From Alcaligenes faecalis (GTDB lineage: Bacteria; Pseudomonadota; Gammaproteobacteria; Burkholderiales; Burkholderiaceae_B), in assembly GCF_041521385.1 (NCBI RefSeq), contig NZ_CP168006.1:806001-870000 (forward strand): 64,000 nucleotides of DNA. The letters are read 5' to 3'. This document shows, one piece after another, positions 17,177 through 27,330 of this stretch (positions are counted from its first letter, which is position 1; the number at the start of each line of letters is the position of its first letter). Made by a program: the position numbers and the translations under genes. The notes under the pieces were generated by a model that was not told where the DNA came from, ran no database searches, and was given only the letters and a program-made list of their open reading frames with translations.

Positions 17177-20100
17177 ATGAATAACACCGTGCCAAGTTTT
17201 GGTCGGCGTCAGTTTCTCAAAATTCTTGGTGCTGGGGCAGCTGCGCTGTCGGCTACCGCGATGGGACTTTCGACAGCCGCCGCTCAAGTTCCCGCCGCCG
17301 TCCGGCCCTACAAACTGCTGCGTGCCAAAGAGACCCGTAATAACTGTACGTACTGTTCAGTCGGTTGCGGCATCCTCATGTACTCCATGGGCGATGGCTC
17401 CAAAAACGCGAAACCCCGTATCTTTCACATTGAAGGCGACCCGGACCACCCGGTCAGCCGTGGCTCTCTCTGTCCCAAAGGCGCTGGCCTGCTGGACATG
17501 ATCCACTCCAAGAATCGCCTGCTGCACCCCGAATACCGGGCACCAGGCTCCAAAGAATGGGTCAAGATCAGCTGGAGCGAGGCCACCAAGCGCATCGCCC
17601 GTTTGCTGAAAGACGACCGCGACGCCAACTTCATTGCCAAGAACGAGAAAGGCCAGGTGGTGAACCGCTGGCTCTCTTCGGGCTTTCTGGCTTCCTCGGC
17701 CGCATCCAACGAAACCGGCCTGCTGGACTTCAAATTTACCCGTGCCTTGGGGATGCTGGGCATCGACTGTCAGGCGCGGCTCTGTCACGCTCCGACCGTG
17801 TCAGCCCTGGCCCCCAGCTTTGGGCGCGGTGCCATGACCAACCACTGGGTGGACATCAAGAACGCCAACGTGGTGATTGTGATGGGCGGCAACCCTGCCG
17901 AAGCCCACCCGGTCGGCTTCAAATGGGTGATTGAGGCCAAGATCAAGAACAAGGCCAAGGTCATTGTGGTGGACCCGCGCTTTAACCGCACGGCGGCCGT
18001 GGCGGACATCTTCTCGCCCATCCGCGCTGGCTCGGACACCGCCTTTTTGATGGGCATGGTGCGCTGGCTGCTGGAGAACGACAAGATTCAGCACGACTAC
18101 GTACGCGCCTATACCAACGCCTCCCTGATCGTGCGCGAGGACTTCGCCTTTGACGAAGGCATATTCTCCGGCTTTAACCCGCAAACCAAGGTGTATGACA
18201 AGTCCTCCTGGACCTATGCGCTGGACGAAAACGGCGAAGTCATGCGTGACATGAGCATGACGCATCCACGCTCCGTGCTGCAACTGTTGAAAGCCCACGT
18301 GGACCGCTACACGCCCGAAGTCGTGGAGAACATTACCGGCGTCAAGCAGGCCGATTTCCTGCAGATTGCCGAAATCATTGGTTCCTGTTCGGCCAAAAAC
18401 AAAACCCTGACCTGGCTGTATGCGCTGGGTTGGACACACCACACCGGTGGCGCGCAGATTATTCGTGGCGCCGCCATGATCCAGCTCTTGCTGGGCAATA
18501 TCGGTATGGCCGGTGGCGGCGTGAACGCCTTGCGCGGTCACTCCAATATCCAGGGCTATACCGACCTGGGTCTGCTGTCCTTGCGTTTGCCGGGTTATAT
18601 GAACCTGCCCTCGGACAATCAGCAAACGCTGGCGCAGTATCTGGACGAAACCACCCCCAAGGATGTGTTACCCGGTCAGGTGAATTACTGGAAGCACACA
18701 CCCAAGTTCTTCATTTCCTTGCTGAAGAATCTGTACGGCAAGCACGCCACGCAAGCCAACGATTTTGCCTTTGACCTGCTGCCCAAATGGGACCGCAGCT
18801 ACGACATGCTGGCCTACTTCGACATGATGTATGAAGGCAAGGTCAACGGTTACTTCGCCCAAGGCTTTAACCCGCTGGCCGCGATGCCGGACAAGAACAA
18901 GACCTCCAAGGCCTTGTCCAAGCTGAAGTTCCTGGTCATCGTGGATCCGCTGGTCACCGAGACCTCGAACTTCTGGCGCAACGAAGGCCAGTTCAACGAC
19001 ATCAAGACCGAAGAGGTCATGACGGAAGTGTTCCGCCTGCCATCGAACTGTTTTGCGGAAGAGGACGGCTCCATCGTGAACTCGGGCCGCTGGTTGCAGT
19101 GGCACTACGCCGGTCAGCAACCTCCTGGCCTGGCCCGCCATGACCCCAATATTCTGGGCGACATCATGATGGAGCTGCGTCGCCTGTACGAAGAAGAAGG
19201 CGGCGCCTGTCCCGAACAAGTCCTGAGCATGACCTGGGACGCCGACACCTATCACGACCCGCATTTCCCGCATCCGGAAGAAGTGGCCAAAGAGGCCAAT
19301 GGCTATGCGCTGGCTGACGTTTTCGACGAGAACGGCAAGCAGATTCTACGCAAGGGCCAATTGCTGGACAGCTTCGCGCAATTGCGCGATGACGGCACGA
19401 CCCAAAGCTATTGCTGGGTATTTACGGGTTCCTGGACAGAGAAAGGCAACCAGATGGCCAATCGGGACAATACCGACACGGGCCTGGGCAACACCCCCGG
19501 CTGGGCCTGGGCCTGGCCGGCCAACCGGCGCATTTTGTACAACCGCGCCTCCATGGATGAAATGGGCAAGCCCTGGGATGAACACCGCCAGATCCTGCAT
19601 TGGGACGGCCAGCAATGGACCGGGGCGGATATTCCGGATTTCCCGGCCACTCTGCCCCCCGGTAGCCCCGCTGCCCCCTTCATCATGCTGCCCGAAGGCA
19701 TGGGCCGCCTGTTCTCGGCAAAAGGCATTAATGACGGCCCCTTCCCGGAACACTACGAGCCGGTGGAAAGCCCGATTGCACAGAACCCGCTGCACGAGAA
19801 AGTGACGCATAACCCGACGGCCCGGATTCTGTCCAACGATGCCGAGCGCATGGGAAATCGTCACGACTATCCGTATGTGGCCACCACCTATTCCATTACC
19901 GAGCTGTTCCGTCACTGGACCAAGCATTCCTATCTGAATGCCATGTTGCAGCCTGAACAGTTTGTGGAAATTGGCGAGCAACTGGCCGCAGAAAAAGACA
20001 TCCGTCACGGCGACACTGTCAAAGTCACGACCAAGCGCGGCTACATCACCGCCAAGGCGGTGGTGACCAAGCGCATGCGCACCCTGACCGTTGCGGGTCA

Positions 20101-20269
20101 GGAAGTGCAGCAAATTGGTATCCCCTGCCATTGGGGCTTTGAAGGTGAAACCCGCAAGGGCTTTCTGGCCAATACGCTGTCCCCCGGCGTTGGCGATGCC
20201 AATACGCAAACACCGGAGTTCAAAGCCTTTCTGGTCAATGTCGAGAAAATGAAGGGAGCCACGGCATGA
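17177..20269 (+). CDS. fdnG: Formate dehydrogenase N/O, major (molybdopterin) subunit, cysteine type
   Basis: The 1,030-residue catalytic subunit oxidises formate to CO2 and passes electrons through Fe-S clusters to the beta subunit. It starts with a twin-arginine signal (GRRQFLK with arginines 10-11), indicating Tat export to the periplasmic side. A 4Fe-4S site is formed by Cys57, Cys60, Cys64 and Cys99. The molybdenum ligand region reads [12 protein letters not shown], with Cys203 where E. coli FdnG/FdoG has selenocysteine, and His204 is kept. A C-terminal molydopterin-dinucleotide domain is present. ATG 17177 was chosen because it opens directly into the Tat signal. The gene overlaps fdnH by 4 bp. 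Confidence 0.95.
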   Translation: MNNTVPSFGRRQFLKILGAGAAALSATAMGLSTAAAQVPAAVRPYKLLRAKETRNNCTYCSVGCGILMYSMGDGSKNAKPRIFHIEGDPDHPVSRGSLCPKGAGLLDMIHSKNRLLHPEYRAPGSKEWVKISWSEATKRIARLLKDDRDANFIAKNEKGQVVNRWLSSGFLASSAASNETGLLDFKFTRALGMLGIDCQARLCHAPTVSALAPSFGRGAMTNHWVDIKNANVVIVMGGNPAEAHPVGFKWVIEAKIKNKAKVIVVDPRFNRTAAVADIFSPIRAGSDTAFLMGMVRWLLENDKIQHDYVRAYTNASLIVREDFAFDEGIFSGFNPQTKVYDKSSWTYALDENGEVMRDMSMTHPRSVLQLLKAHVDRYTPEVVENITGVKQADFLQIAEIIGSCSAKNKTLTWLYALGWTHHTGGAQIIRGAAMIQLLLGNIGMAGGGVNALRGHSNIQGYTDLGLLSLRLPGYMNLPSDNQQTLAQYLDETTPKDVLPGQVNYWKHTPKFFISLLKNLYGKHATQANDFAFDLLPKWDRSYDMLAYFDMMYEGKVNGYFAQGFNPLAAMPDKNKTSKALSKLKFLVIVDPLVTETSNFWRNEGQFNDIKTEEVMTEVFRLPSNCFAEEDGSIVNSGRWLQWHYAGQQPPGLARHDPNILGDIMMELRRLYEEEGGACPEQVLSMTWDADTYHDPHFPHPEEVAKEANGYALADVFDENGKQILRKGQLLDSFAQLRDDGTTQSYCWVFTGSWTEKGNQMANRDNTDTGLGNTPGWAWAWPANRRILYNRASMDEMGKPWDEHRQILHWDGQQWTGADIPDFPATLPPGSPAAPFIMLPEGMGRLFSAKGINDGPFPEHYEPVESPIAQNPLHEKVTHNPTARILSNDAERMGNRHDYPYVATTYSITELFRHWTKHSYLNAMLQPEQFVEIGEQLAAEKDIRHGDTVKVTTKRGYITAKAVVTKRMRTLTVAGQEVQQIGIPCHWGFEGETRKGFLANTLSPGVGDANTQTPEFKAFLVNVEKMKGATA

Positions 20270-21180
20270 ATTCGCAAAACATAGTGCGCCGTTCGGCCAC
20301 CAACTCGGTCACGCCTGCACCACAAGTGCGTGATCACCAAATGGAAGTGGCCAAGCTCATTGACGTGTCCATCTGCATTGGCTGCAAGGCTTGTCAGGTT
20401 GCCTGCAATGAATGGAACGACTTGCGTGGCCAGGTTGAGGAAAACGTCGGTGTGTACGACAACCCCAGCGACCTGAGCCCCGATAGCTGGACCTTGATGC
20501 GCTTTACCGAGCATGAGGACGAAGCAGGCAAGCTGGAATGGCTGATACGCAAGGACGGATGCATGCACTGCGAGGACCCCGGTTGCCTGAAAGCCTGTCC
20601 GGTTCCCGGTGCAATTGTTCAGTATGCCAATGGCATTGTGGATTTTCAGTCCGACCTATGTGTGGGCTGCGGTTACTGCGTGGCAGGCTGTCCTTTCGAC
20701 GTGCCACGTATTTCCAAGAAAGATAATAAGGCCTACAAGTGCACCCTGTGTTCGGACCGTGTTGCCGTGGGTCAGGCTCCCGCTTGCGCGAAAACCTGCC
20801 CGACCGGCGCCATTGCGTTTGGCTCAAAACAGGAAATGAAGGATCTGGCCCTGAGTCGTATCGAGGACCTGAACGAGCGCGGTTATGAAAACGCCGGTCT
20901 GTACGATCCCCAAGGTGTAGGCGGCACCCACGTCATGTACGTGCTGCAGCACGCGGACGATCCACAGCGCTATGCCGGTCTCCCCCAAGATCCACACATC
21001 AGTTCAGTAGTCGGTGGCTGGAAGGACGTACTCAAACCTGCTGCTGCCGTAGCCGGGGCTGTTGCGGTAGCCGGTATGGCAGCCCACTTCATCGGCGTGG
21101 GCCCCAACCGTATTGACGAGGACGACGAGCACACGGACAACACGGAAACGGAAGGAGGCGATCATGTCCAGGAAAGATAA
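20266..21180 (+). CDS. fdnH: Formate dehydrogenase iron-sulfur (beta) subunit
   Basis: A 304-residue electron-transfer subunit with four ferredoxin-type cysteine clusters: [35 protein letters not shown], and CTLC with CAKTC. It carries electrons from FdnG to the cytochrome b subunit. A C-terminal hydrophobic helix ([19 protein letters not shown]) anchors it in the membrane, as in E. coli FdnH. It overlaps fdnG by 4 bp (ATGA) and fdnI by 17 bp, so translation is probably coupled. Confidence 0.95.
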   Translation: MNSQNIVRRSATNSVTPAPQVRDHQMEVAKLIDVSICIGCKACQVACNEWNDLRGQVEENVGVYDNPSDLSPDSWTLMRFTEHEDEAGKLEWLIRKDGCMHCEDPGCLKACPVPGAIVQYANGIVDFQSDLCVGCGYCVAGCPFDVPRISKKDNKAYKCTLCSDRVAVGQAPACAKTCPTGAIAFGSKQEMKDLALSRIEDLNERGYENAGLYDPQGVGGTHVMYVLQHADDPQRYAGLPQDPHISSVVGGWKDVLKPAAAVAGAVAVAGMAAHFIGVGPNRIDEDDEHTDNTETEGGDHVQER

Positions 21181-21817
21181 TCTTGTTCTGCGCACCAAGT
21201 TCCCCGAGCGGCTGTGCCACTGGGCCGTCGTGCTGTGCTTTTTCCTGGCAGCAACGTCGGGGCTGTCCTGGTTCTTCCCCTCTTTTTCCTGGTTAAGTTC
21301 CTTTCTGGGCACCCCGCAACTGGCGCGTGTTCTGCATCCCTTTTTAGGGATCGCGGTTTTCGTTGGCCTTTGTTATATGTTCGTCCGCTTTGTGAAGTAC
21401 AACCTACCGGCCAAAACAGACCTGATCTGGTTCCGTAACGTCAAAGGTGTGATCCTGAACAACGCCAAACAGCCATTGAAAATCGGCAAATACAATGCCG
21501 GGCAAAAAGTGCTGTTCTGGCTGATCATGCTGTCCATCGTCACGCTGCTGGTATCGGGCCTGATCATGTGGCGCGCCTACTTTGCCGAGTTCTTCTCCAT
21601 TCCCGTGCTGCGTCTGGCCATCCTGATCCACTCCGTGGCCGGGATCGGGCTGATCCTGCTGATTCTGGGCCATATTTATCTGGCTATCTGGGTGCGTGGC
21701 GCCATCACCGGCATGGTGACAGGCTATGTTTCCAAAGCCTGGATACGCCATCATCACGATCGCTGGCACGATGAATTGCAGACTGCAGAAAAAGATGTAA
21801 AGGAAGGCAAGGCATGA
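21164..21817 (+). CDS. fdnI: Formate dehydrogenase cytochrome b556 (gamma) subunit
   Basis: A 217-residue integral membrane protein with about four transmembrane helices. Candidate haem-ligand histidines are in [25 protein letters not shown] and LGHIYLAIW. It takes electrons from FdnH and reduces quinone. The start at 21164 follows a strong GGAGG at 21154-21158, inside the end of fdnH. Its stop overlaps the fdhE start by 4 bp. Confidence 0.95.
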   Translation: MSRKDNLVLRTKFPERLCHWAVVLCFFLAATSGLSWFFPSFSWLSSFLGTPQLARVLHPFLGIAVFVGLCYMFVRFVKYNLPAKTDLIWFRNVKGVILNNAKQPLKIGKYNAGQKVLFWLIMLSIVTLLVSGLIMWRAYFAEFFSIPVLRLAILIHSVAGIGLILLILGHIYLAIWVRGAITGMVTGYVSKAWIRHHHDRWHDELQTAEKDVKEGKA

Positions 21818-22686
21818 ACGAAGTTCCTGTTCGCCGTTCCGTTCCGTCGGAAGAGTCCACCCGGCATTTCGACCCCATCCTGCAGCCTGAATTGCAGCAG
21901 CTTTACTCCGCCCGCGCATCCCGTTTACGTGAGCTGGCTCAAGGACATGAGCTGGAGGCCTATCTGCGTTTGGCCGCCGATGTGGCTCAGGCTCAGGCAA
22001 CAGTTTCACCTGAAAGCCGTTCCGATGCCGTGGCCGTTGATCCTGTAAAGATCGCTCGCCAAGGTACATGGGTAAGTCATCTGGATACCCTGCTGGACCA
22101 ACTTGCCCCCAGTGCTTCGCCAGCGATTACCCCACATCTGGACGCCCTGCGCGCCATGAGCACCCAGACGCGTCTGGAGGCTGGCCTGGCCCTGGCACAA
22201 CACCAGTTTGATGCCGTCCCCCAGGCATTAGCTCCTTTTCTGTGGGCCGCCTTGTCTTTGGAAGTCGCATTGACAGTACGGGCCGCTCCTTTGCCCGTGG
22301 CCAGCAATGAAGAGTCCTCCAACTGCCCGGTTTGTGGTGGCGCCCCTATCGCCAGCCTGATCTATAAAGGCACCCGACAAGGTCTGCGCTATTTGCACTG
22401 TTCCTTGTGTGAGTCCCAATGGCATATGGTTCGCGCCAAATGTACCAACTGTGGCGATGCGGGCGATCTGGACTACCTGAGCTTCGATACCACCGAAGCG
22501 GTGGTGCGTGCGGAAAGCTGTGGTCACTGCCACAGCTATCTGAAAGTGATCTCACAGGAACACGAACCCAATGCAGAAAGTGTCGCGGACGACTTGGCGA
22601 CGCTGGTGTTGGATGATGCAGCAAGCGCAGAAGGTTATGGTCGCACCGGCCTGAATCCCTTTGCATTGCCTGATCAAGCCCTGTAA
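21814..22686 (+). CDS. fdhE: Formate dehydrogenase accessory protein FdhE
   Basis: FdhE is a cytoplasmic maturation factor for respiratory, Tat-exported formate dehydrogenases. The 290-residue protein has a helical N-terminal half and a rubredoxin-like C-terminal half with paired CxxC motifs: CPVCGG, CSLCES, CTNCGD and CGHC. The family binds iron through these. It is the last gene of fdnGHI-fdhE and is followed by a T-rich hairpin. Confidence 0.94.
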   Translation: MNEVPVRRSVPSEESTRHFDPILQPELQQLYSARASRLRELAQGHELEAYLRLAADVAQAQATVSPESRSDAVAVDPVKIARQGTWVSHLDTLLDQLAPSASPAITPHLDALRAMSTQTRLEAGLALAQHQFDAVPQALAPFLWAALSLEVALTVRAAPLPVASNEESSNCPVCGGAPIASLIYKGTRQGLRYLHCSLCESQWHMVRAKCTNCGDAGDLDYLSFDTTEAVVRAESCGHCHSYLKVISQEHEPNAESVADDLATLVLDDAASAEGYGRTGLNPFALPDQAL

Positions 22687-22694
22687 AGAAAAGC

Positions 22695-22727
22695 ACGGAT
22701 TGGCGGCATGCTGGTCCGTTTTTTTTT
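22695..22727 (+). terminator. Terminator after fdhE
   Basis: ACGGA (22695-22699) and TCCGT (22715-22719) form a short stem with a GC-rich, partly paired loop, followed by nine T residues. The stem is short, but the T-run and position support a terminator. Confidence 0.6.
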
Positions 22728-22929
22728 CACACTTGTTTCGCGCTACCAGCATTGAACTCTGCGCCCAGCATGCTCGGTGCTCTGCCCTTTTCGTTGCACG
22801 ATCAAAAGCAGTCCACACCCTTCTATTACGCACTTGCAAGCTCCCGATAGCCAATAAGAGCGAATAGGCTGTAGACCATTAGCGCCCTCATCGTGTCCGG
22901 GTATTTGTTTTCTGAGGTTCCACAAGCCC

Positions 22930-22949
22930 TATAATCAAGAATGATTCCT
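22930..22949 (+). promoter_or_regulatory. Promoter of the esterase gene, possibly Fur-controlled
   Basis: A perfect TATAAT at 22930-22935 lies 41 bp before the start codon. It is followed directly by AAGAATGATTC, whose core GAATGATTC resembles part of a Fur box. The Fur match is weak. The rest of the 289-bp gap upstream holds only the fdhE terminator. Confidence 0.35.
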
Positions 22950-22975
22950 GTTTAGCTTTCTGCGATCCGACTTTG

Positions 22976-23881
22976 ATGAAAACTTCTTTACCTCACTTTC
23001 TGTTTAGTACCGTCACGCTCTGCCTGGCCTGCACGCTGCCCGTCCAAGCCCAACAAACGACACGCCCCTGGAATGAATCCGTGGGCTCCACCATCGTGGA
23101 CCAGCAACAAAGCCTGTACCGCTTTGAAACGCTGACCATGTCCTCGGAAGACGGCAAGCGGCACTACAAAATACAGATAGGCACCCCAAACCGCCCCGCC
23201 CCCGCAAGCGGTCATCCAGTCCTTTACATGGTCGATGGCAACGCCGCCATGGCCAATATTGATGTAGATGACTTGAAAGCCATCAGCGCCCTGTCTGCTC
23301 CGGTCTTGGTCGCCATTGGCTACGATACCCCAGCACGTCACGATGTCGTGGCCCGCTCCTTTGACTACACCCCTCCCGTGACAGAAAACGGGGTCAGCAA
23401 GTCTGTGAAAGTACGGGGTCGTTTAGGGGGCGGCGCCGATATTTTTCTGGACTATATAGAAACGCACATCAAGCCTGCCGTAGAAAAACGCGAACCTATT
23501 GATCGCTCCCGCCAGACTCTGTGGGGCCACTCTTATGGTGGCTTGTTTACCTTGCATACCCTATTCACCCATCCAAATCTGTACCAGCGTTATGTGGCAG
23601 GCGATCCTTCCCTTTGGTGGTACGACGGAATTCTGGTCAAGACGGCTCAGGCCTTTGATACGACGCGGGCCAAGGACAAACAAATCGCCATCATGGTCGG
23701 CGGACAGCGCCGCAGTACATCCATGAGCAATGCCGCGGCTCAATGGTCCACACAGGATCTCACCAAGCATTTGCAAGAGGCCGGGCTGAACGTCAGCTAC
23801 GAGAACTTCAGCGAGCTGAACCACGGGCAGATGCTGGCCGCCTCCTTGAAACCCGCCCTGCGAATTGCCGCCCAGCCGTGA
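22976..23881 (+). CDS. Secreted alpha/beta-hydrolase, Fes/IroE-like esterase
   Basis: A 301-residue protein with a cleavable signal peptide (hydrophobic core LFSTVTLCLACTLPVQAQ). The alpha/beta-hydrolase fold carries the nucleophile elbow GHSYGGLF, preceded by VLYMVDGNAAM and followed by AGDPSLWW and a C-terminal histidine in ELNHGQM. These features match the putative esterase family that includes IroE and Fes, periplasmic or cytoplasmic enzymes that hydrolyse ferric-siderophore esters. The substrate is inferred only. ATG 22976 was chosen over the TTG directly before it. Confidence 0.82.
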   Translation: MKTSLPHFLFSTVTLCLACTLPVQAQQTTRPWNESVGSTIVDQQQSLYRFETLTMSSEDGKRHYKIQIGTPNRPAPASGHPVLYMVDGNAAMANIDVDDLKAISALSAPVLVAIGYDTPARHDVVARSFDYTPPVTENGVSKSVKVRGRLGGGADIFLDYIETHIKPAVEKREPIDRSRQTLWGHSYGGLFTLHTLFTHPNLYQRYVAGDPSLWWYDGILVKTAQAFDTTRAKDKQIAIMVGGQRRSTSMSNAAAQWSTQDLTKHLQEAGLNVSYENFSELNHGQMLAASLKPALRIAAQP

Positions 23882-23943
23882 TGCCCTCGAACCGAAAGCA
23901 TCACGGCTGAGCACCACATCAGCGCCCTGCCATCAAGGGCGCT
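23874..23943. other. Two hairpins between convergent genes
   Basis: AGCCGTGATG (23874-23883) and CATCACGGCT (23899-23908) form a perfect 10-bp stem spanning the esterase stop codon. AGCGCCCT (23921-23928) and AGGGCGCT (23936-23943) form a second, 8-bp stem over the DUF4153 stop. Neither is followed by a T-run, so they are not classical terminators, but they may block readthrough or protect 3' ends. Confidence 0.5.
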
Positions 23944-25672
23944 GAGCCGCCCCCACAAAGCCGCCATCGGGCAAGGTCAATACATTGAAAGGAGCGGGTT
24001 CAATCACCGCTCCCTTGGCATGAATGCCATCAATAACGTCGCCCATATTGTCCAGAGACAAACCAGGCGTGAAACCTGTCGCCTTCTCCCAGCCCCCCTC
24101 TGCTGTCTGCACAAACACAGCCCCCATATTCATGGGATTGTTGACCGACAGAACAATTGCTTCGTCTCCAGCTTCGCCCGGCAACAAATCCACAAATACC
24201 AGCAAGCAACCAGCATGGTCACCCGGCGTTCGAGTCTCGCACGCCTTGGCCAGATAGGCGATATCCCAGCCTGGATAGGTTTCGATAAAGGACTGGCGCA
24301 AAGGATGATCTGCCGGAGAGCTGGGCAAAGCGTTCAAGAGCATCTGCCGCGCCTTGTCCTCGCCTATATCCCAGACTTCCAGATCCTTGTCCGGCACAGC
24401 TTCTTCAGACTTACCGACCAACAGGTTTTTCTCGACCACATAGTCCATGGCCCTCTGCCCTGGCAGCCCCCAATACATTCTCATTTCCGTATCCGGAAAG
24501 TCATCCGCGCTTAAGGTACCAGCCTCCAGCCGAGCCACTTGCGAAGCCGCCGAAATCGCTTCGGGAGAGCCAATGCGCAGCAGCCAGATAATGGCCAGCA
24601 CAATCAGAACCAGCGCCATCCCCACATTGGAGCGACGTACTCGCGCCATCCAATGTTGAGGGTGGCAGGCGGCCCAAAAGTAGCTCAAACCATAGCCCGC
24701 TGTGACCAGCGCCGCGGTCGTTGCCAGAACACGACTGGGGGTCCAACCATATTGAGCAACCCGCGCCCCCATAGCCCACAAGGCAACACCTGCCAGCACC
24801 GGCATCACAAAGCCCAGCAGACGGGCCGAAGCACGCAGTAAAGGGGTGGCGCTGGCATTTGTGTCCTCATCCGCGACGACAGAAGACACCAGCGTCGAGG
24901 CCCCCAGAACAGCCGCCACGCACAAGGCGGCCAGCGGCAAGCCTTCACCCGTCCGCCAAGGCAAAGCCACGATGAACACCACCATCACCACCAACAACAC
25001 GGGGGTCAGCAAACGCAGCAGCTTCAGCAACAGTATCGGAGACAGATAACCACCGTCCGAGTCCGAGGCAAGCGCCAGACCTGCCCCTACCAAAGCACCT
25101 GACACCACAGCCGCAACGGGGGGTTCCAGCAGTCCATCCCCAAGAAGGGTAATACCCACAAAGCTGAGCAGAAGATGACATGCCATCAGCACGCCCCAGG
25201 CCAGTCCGCAGAAGAACAAGGCCACCGCCCAGGAACACACCATGGACCAGCTCAGTTCGAACAAGCGACGGTAATCCGCCCAGTCCCGTGGATGCTCTAC
25301 CAGAATGGCAAGAAACGGCAGAGTAATGGTCGCCAGCAGCCCCATGGCCACCCACATCTGGGGGGCTCGCCAAAAAAGGGCGACCTCTGCATATCCCCCT
25401 TGTGCCTGCAAGATCAGCGCTGCGCTAGCCACTCCCAGCCCCAGAGACACCAGCAGGGCTTTGCGTACAGAAACGTGCATCAGCAAGGTAAAAGACGCCA
25501 CCCCAAAGATTCCCACAGCCAGCAGCAAGGAAACCCAGAGATACTCGTAAGATTCAGAGGCCATCATCAAATTATTGAAGGCCACCCATTCAAGCAAGCC
25601 CAGCAAGGCCCCGGCCAGGCACAAGGTCAGCGTCCGCCGGTTTTGGAGAAGAGAAAGAGGTGTCGGCGTCAT
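23933..25672 (-). CDS. DUF4153 multi-pass membrane protein
   Basis: About 579 residues from ATG 25672. The first two-thirds consist of roughly ten hydrophobic helices (for example LCLAGALLGLLEWVAF, LLLAVGIFGVASFTLLM, VALFFCGLAWGVLMACHLLL). A soluble C-terminal domain of about 190 residues follows (MRMYWGLPGQRAMDYVVEKN onward). This fits DUF4153, a family of unknown function. An earlier start at 25741 would begin just after the gabD stop and add 23 residues that do not look like signal sequence. Its position downstream of gabD on the same strand allows co-transcription. Confidence 0.7.
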   Translation of the reverse strand: MTPTPLSLLQNRRTLTLCLAGALLGLLEWVAFNNLMMASESYEYLWVSLLLAVGIFGVASFTLLMHVSVRKALLVSLGLGVASAALILQAQGGYAEVALFWRAPQMWVAMGLLATITLPFLAILVEHPRDWADYRRLFELSWSMVCSWAVALFFCGLAWGVLMACHLLLSFVGITLLGDGLLEPPVAAVVSGALVGAGLALASDSDGGYLSPILLLKLLRLLTPVLLVVMVVFIVALPWRTGEGLPLAALCVAAVLGASTLVSSVVADEDTNASATPLLRASARLLGFVMPVLAGVALWAMGARVAQYGWTPSRVLATTAALVTAGYGLSYFWAACHPQHWMARVRRSNVGMALVLIVLAIIWLLRIGSPEAISAASQVARLEAGTLSADDFPDTEMRMYWGLPGQRAMDYVVEKNLLVGKSEEAVPDKDLEVWDIGEDKARQMLLNALPSSPADHPLRQSFIETYPGWDIAYLAKACETRTPGDHAGCLLVFVDLLPGEAGDEAIVLSVNNPMNMGAVFVQTAEGGWEKATGFTPGLSLDNMGDVIDGIHAKGAVIEPAPFNVLTLPDGGFVGAAQRP

Positions 25673-25744
25673 GGTAAATAAGAAGCTATTCGTTAGACAA
25701 AAAGGGCGTCTTTTTGCTGCGCTATGTACGATAGGGATCATTCC

Positions 25745-27220
25745 CTAAAGTTGTTGGCACAGGTACTTGATTTCCAGGTACTCGTCGATACCGTAGCGTG
25801 AACCTTCGCGGCCCAGGCCAGACTGTTTGATGCCCCCAAAAGGGGCTACTTCGTTAGAAATCAGGCCGGTGTTAACACCAACCATGCCGTACTCCAAGGC
25901 CTCCCCCATCCGCCAGACTCGCGCGTTGTCCCGGGTGAACAAATACGCGGCCAAGCCATATTCGGTATCGTTGGCCATGGCAACGGCCTGCTCTTCAGTG
26001 CCAAAGCGGAACAAAGGGGCCACTGGACCGAATAACTCTTCACGGGCCACACGCATGGCGGAGTTTGCCTCCCCCAAGACCGTGGGCAAGAAATAGGTTC
26101 CGCCTAAGGGGTGGGGTTGCCCTCCTAGCAGAACACGGGCCCCGTGTTCCAGGGCATCATCAATCAGCTCGCGCAGATGATCGACGGCTTTTTGCTCGAT
26201 TAATGGGCCTTGCTCCACCCCCGCATCCATCCCGTTGCCCACTTTCAGGGTGGCAACACGTTCGCTTAAGCCTTTGGCAAAGCGATCATAAATACCGTCC
26301 TGCACCAGAAAGCGGTTGGCACACACGCAAGTCTGACCACTGTTGCGGTATTTAGAGGCTATCGCCCCCTCAATGGCGGCATCCAGATCGGCATCATCAA
26401 AGACGATGAACGGAGCGTTGCCCCCCAGCTCTAACGACAGGCGTTTGATGGTAGGGGCACATTGCGCCATCAACAAACGCCCCACTTCGGTCGAGCCGGT
26501 AAACGATAACTTGCGCACAATGGGACTTTCCGTCAACGCAGCCCCCACCACGCTGGACGAGCCTGTGACCAGTTGGAATACACCGGCAGGAATACCCACC
26601 TGCTCGGCCAGCGCCGCCAAGGCCAGAGCGGTCAGGGGAGTCAGGCTGGCAGGACGAACAATAATGCTGCAACCCGCGGCCAACGCAGGCGCTACCTTAC
26701 GAGTAATCATGGCCGCAGGGAAATTCCAGGGAGTGATGGCCGCACACACACCCACAGGCTGCTTGACCACCACAATGCGTTTGTCCGACTGGGGGTGCCC
26801 CATCACATCGCCGTACACGCGCTTGGCTTCTTCGCTGAACCACTCCACAAAGGAGGCGGCGTACAGCACCTCACCGCGCGCCTCCGCCCAGGGCTTGCCC
26901 TGCTCCAGGGTCATGATGGTGGCCAGGTCATCTGCATTGGCAACCATGGCATCAAACCAGGCGCGCAACAACTTGGCACGTTCGTGCCCGCTGCGTGCCT
27001 TCCATTCGCGCTGGGCCACTTCCGCATCGCTGATGACTGCTTCAATTTCTGCTTTAGCCAGGCTGGCGACATCAGCCAGGCACTGGCCCGTAGCAGGATT
27101 CAGAACGGCAAAGGTATCGCCATCCGCTGCGCTGACCCAACCCTGGGCGGTCCAGGACTGATCTTTCGCCAGACGGGGATCCTTCAGCTTACTCATCAAT
27201 GATGTCGCTATAGTGTGCAT
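25745..27220 (-). CDS. gabD: NAD(P)-dependent succinate-semialdehyde dehydrogenase
   Basis: An aldehyde dehydrogenase of about 491 residues. Motifs are PWNFPAAMITRK, FTGSTEVGRLL, ELGGNAPFIVFDDADLD and the catalytic-cysteine segment GQTCVCANR, which is characteristic of GabD-type enzymes, then EELFGPVAPLFRF and PFGGIKQSGLGREGS. It oxidises succinate semialdehyde to succinate in GABA or related catabolism; glutarate semialdehyde is a possible alternative. ATG 27220 was chosen; ATG 27196 (MSKLKDP) is also possible. It lies downstream of putA on the same strand, but no GABA transaminase is nearby. Confidence 0.88.
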   Translation of the reverse strand: MHTIATSLMSKLKDPRLAKDQSWTAQGWVSAADGDTFAVLNPATGQCLADVASLAKAEIEAVISDAEVAQREWKARSGHERAKLLRAWFDAMVANADDLATIMTLEQGKPWAEARGEVLYAASFVEWFSEEAKRVYGDVMGHPQSDKRIVVVKQPVGVCAAITPWNFPAAMITRKVAPALAAGCSIIVRPASLTPLTALALAALAEQVGIPAGVFQLVTGSSSVVGAALTESPIVRKLSFTGSTEVGRLLMAQCAPTIKRLSLELGGNAPFIVFDDADLDAAIEGAIASKYRNSGQTCVCANRFLVQDGIYDRFAKGLSERVATLKVGNGMDAGVEQGPLIEQKAVDHLRELIDDALEHGARVLLGGQPHPLGGTYFLPTVLGEANSAMRVAREELFGPVAPLFRFGTEEQAVAMANDTEYGLAAYLFTRDNARVWRMGEALEYGMVGVNTGLISNEVAPFGGIKQSGLGREGSRYGIDEYLEIKYLCQQL

Positions 27221-27330
27221 TATGATCAACCTGTTTCTAAAACGATGAACCCGATCAAAAACATCAAGATCAAACAATCGGAGCCTCAACAAACTGAGGC
27301 TCCAGTTTACCTATAGAACATCCCAATCGC

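Noticed and set aside
17777..17787. Selenocysteine insertion in formate dehydrogenase
   Set aside because: The codon at this position is TGT (cysteine), not TGA, and the frame is open throughout.
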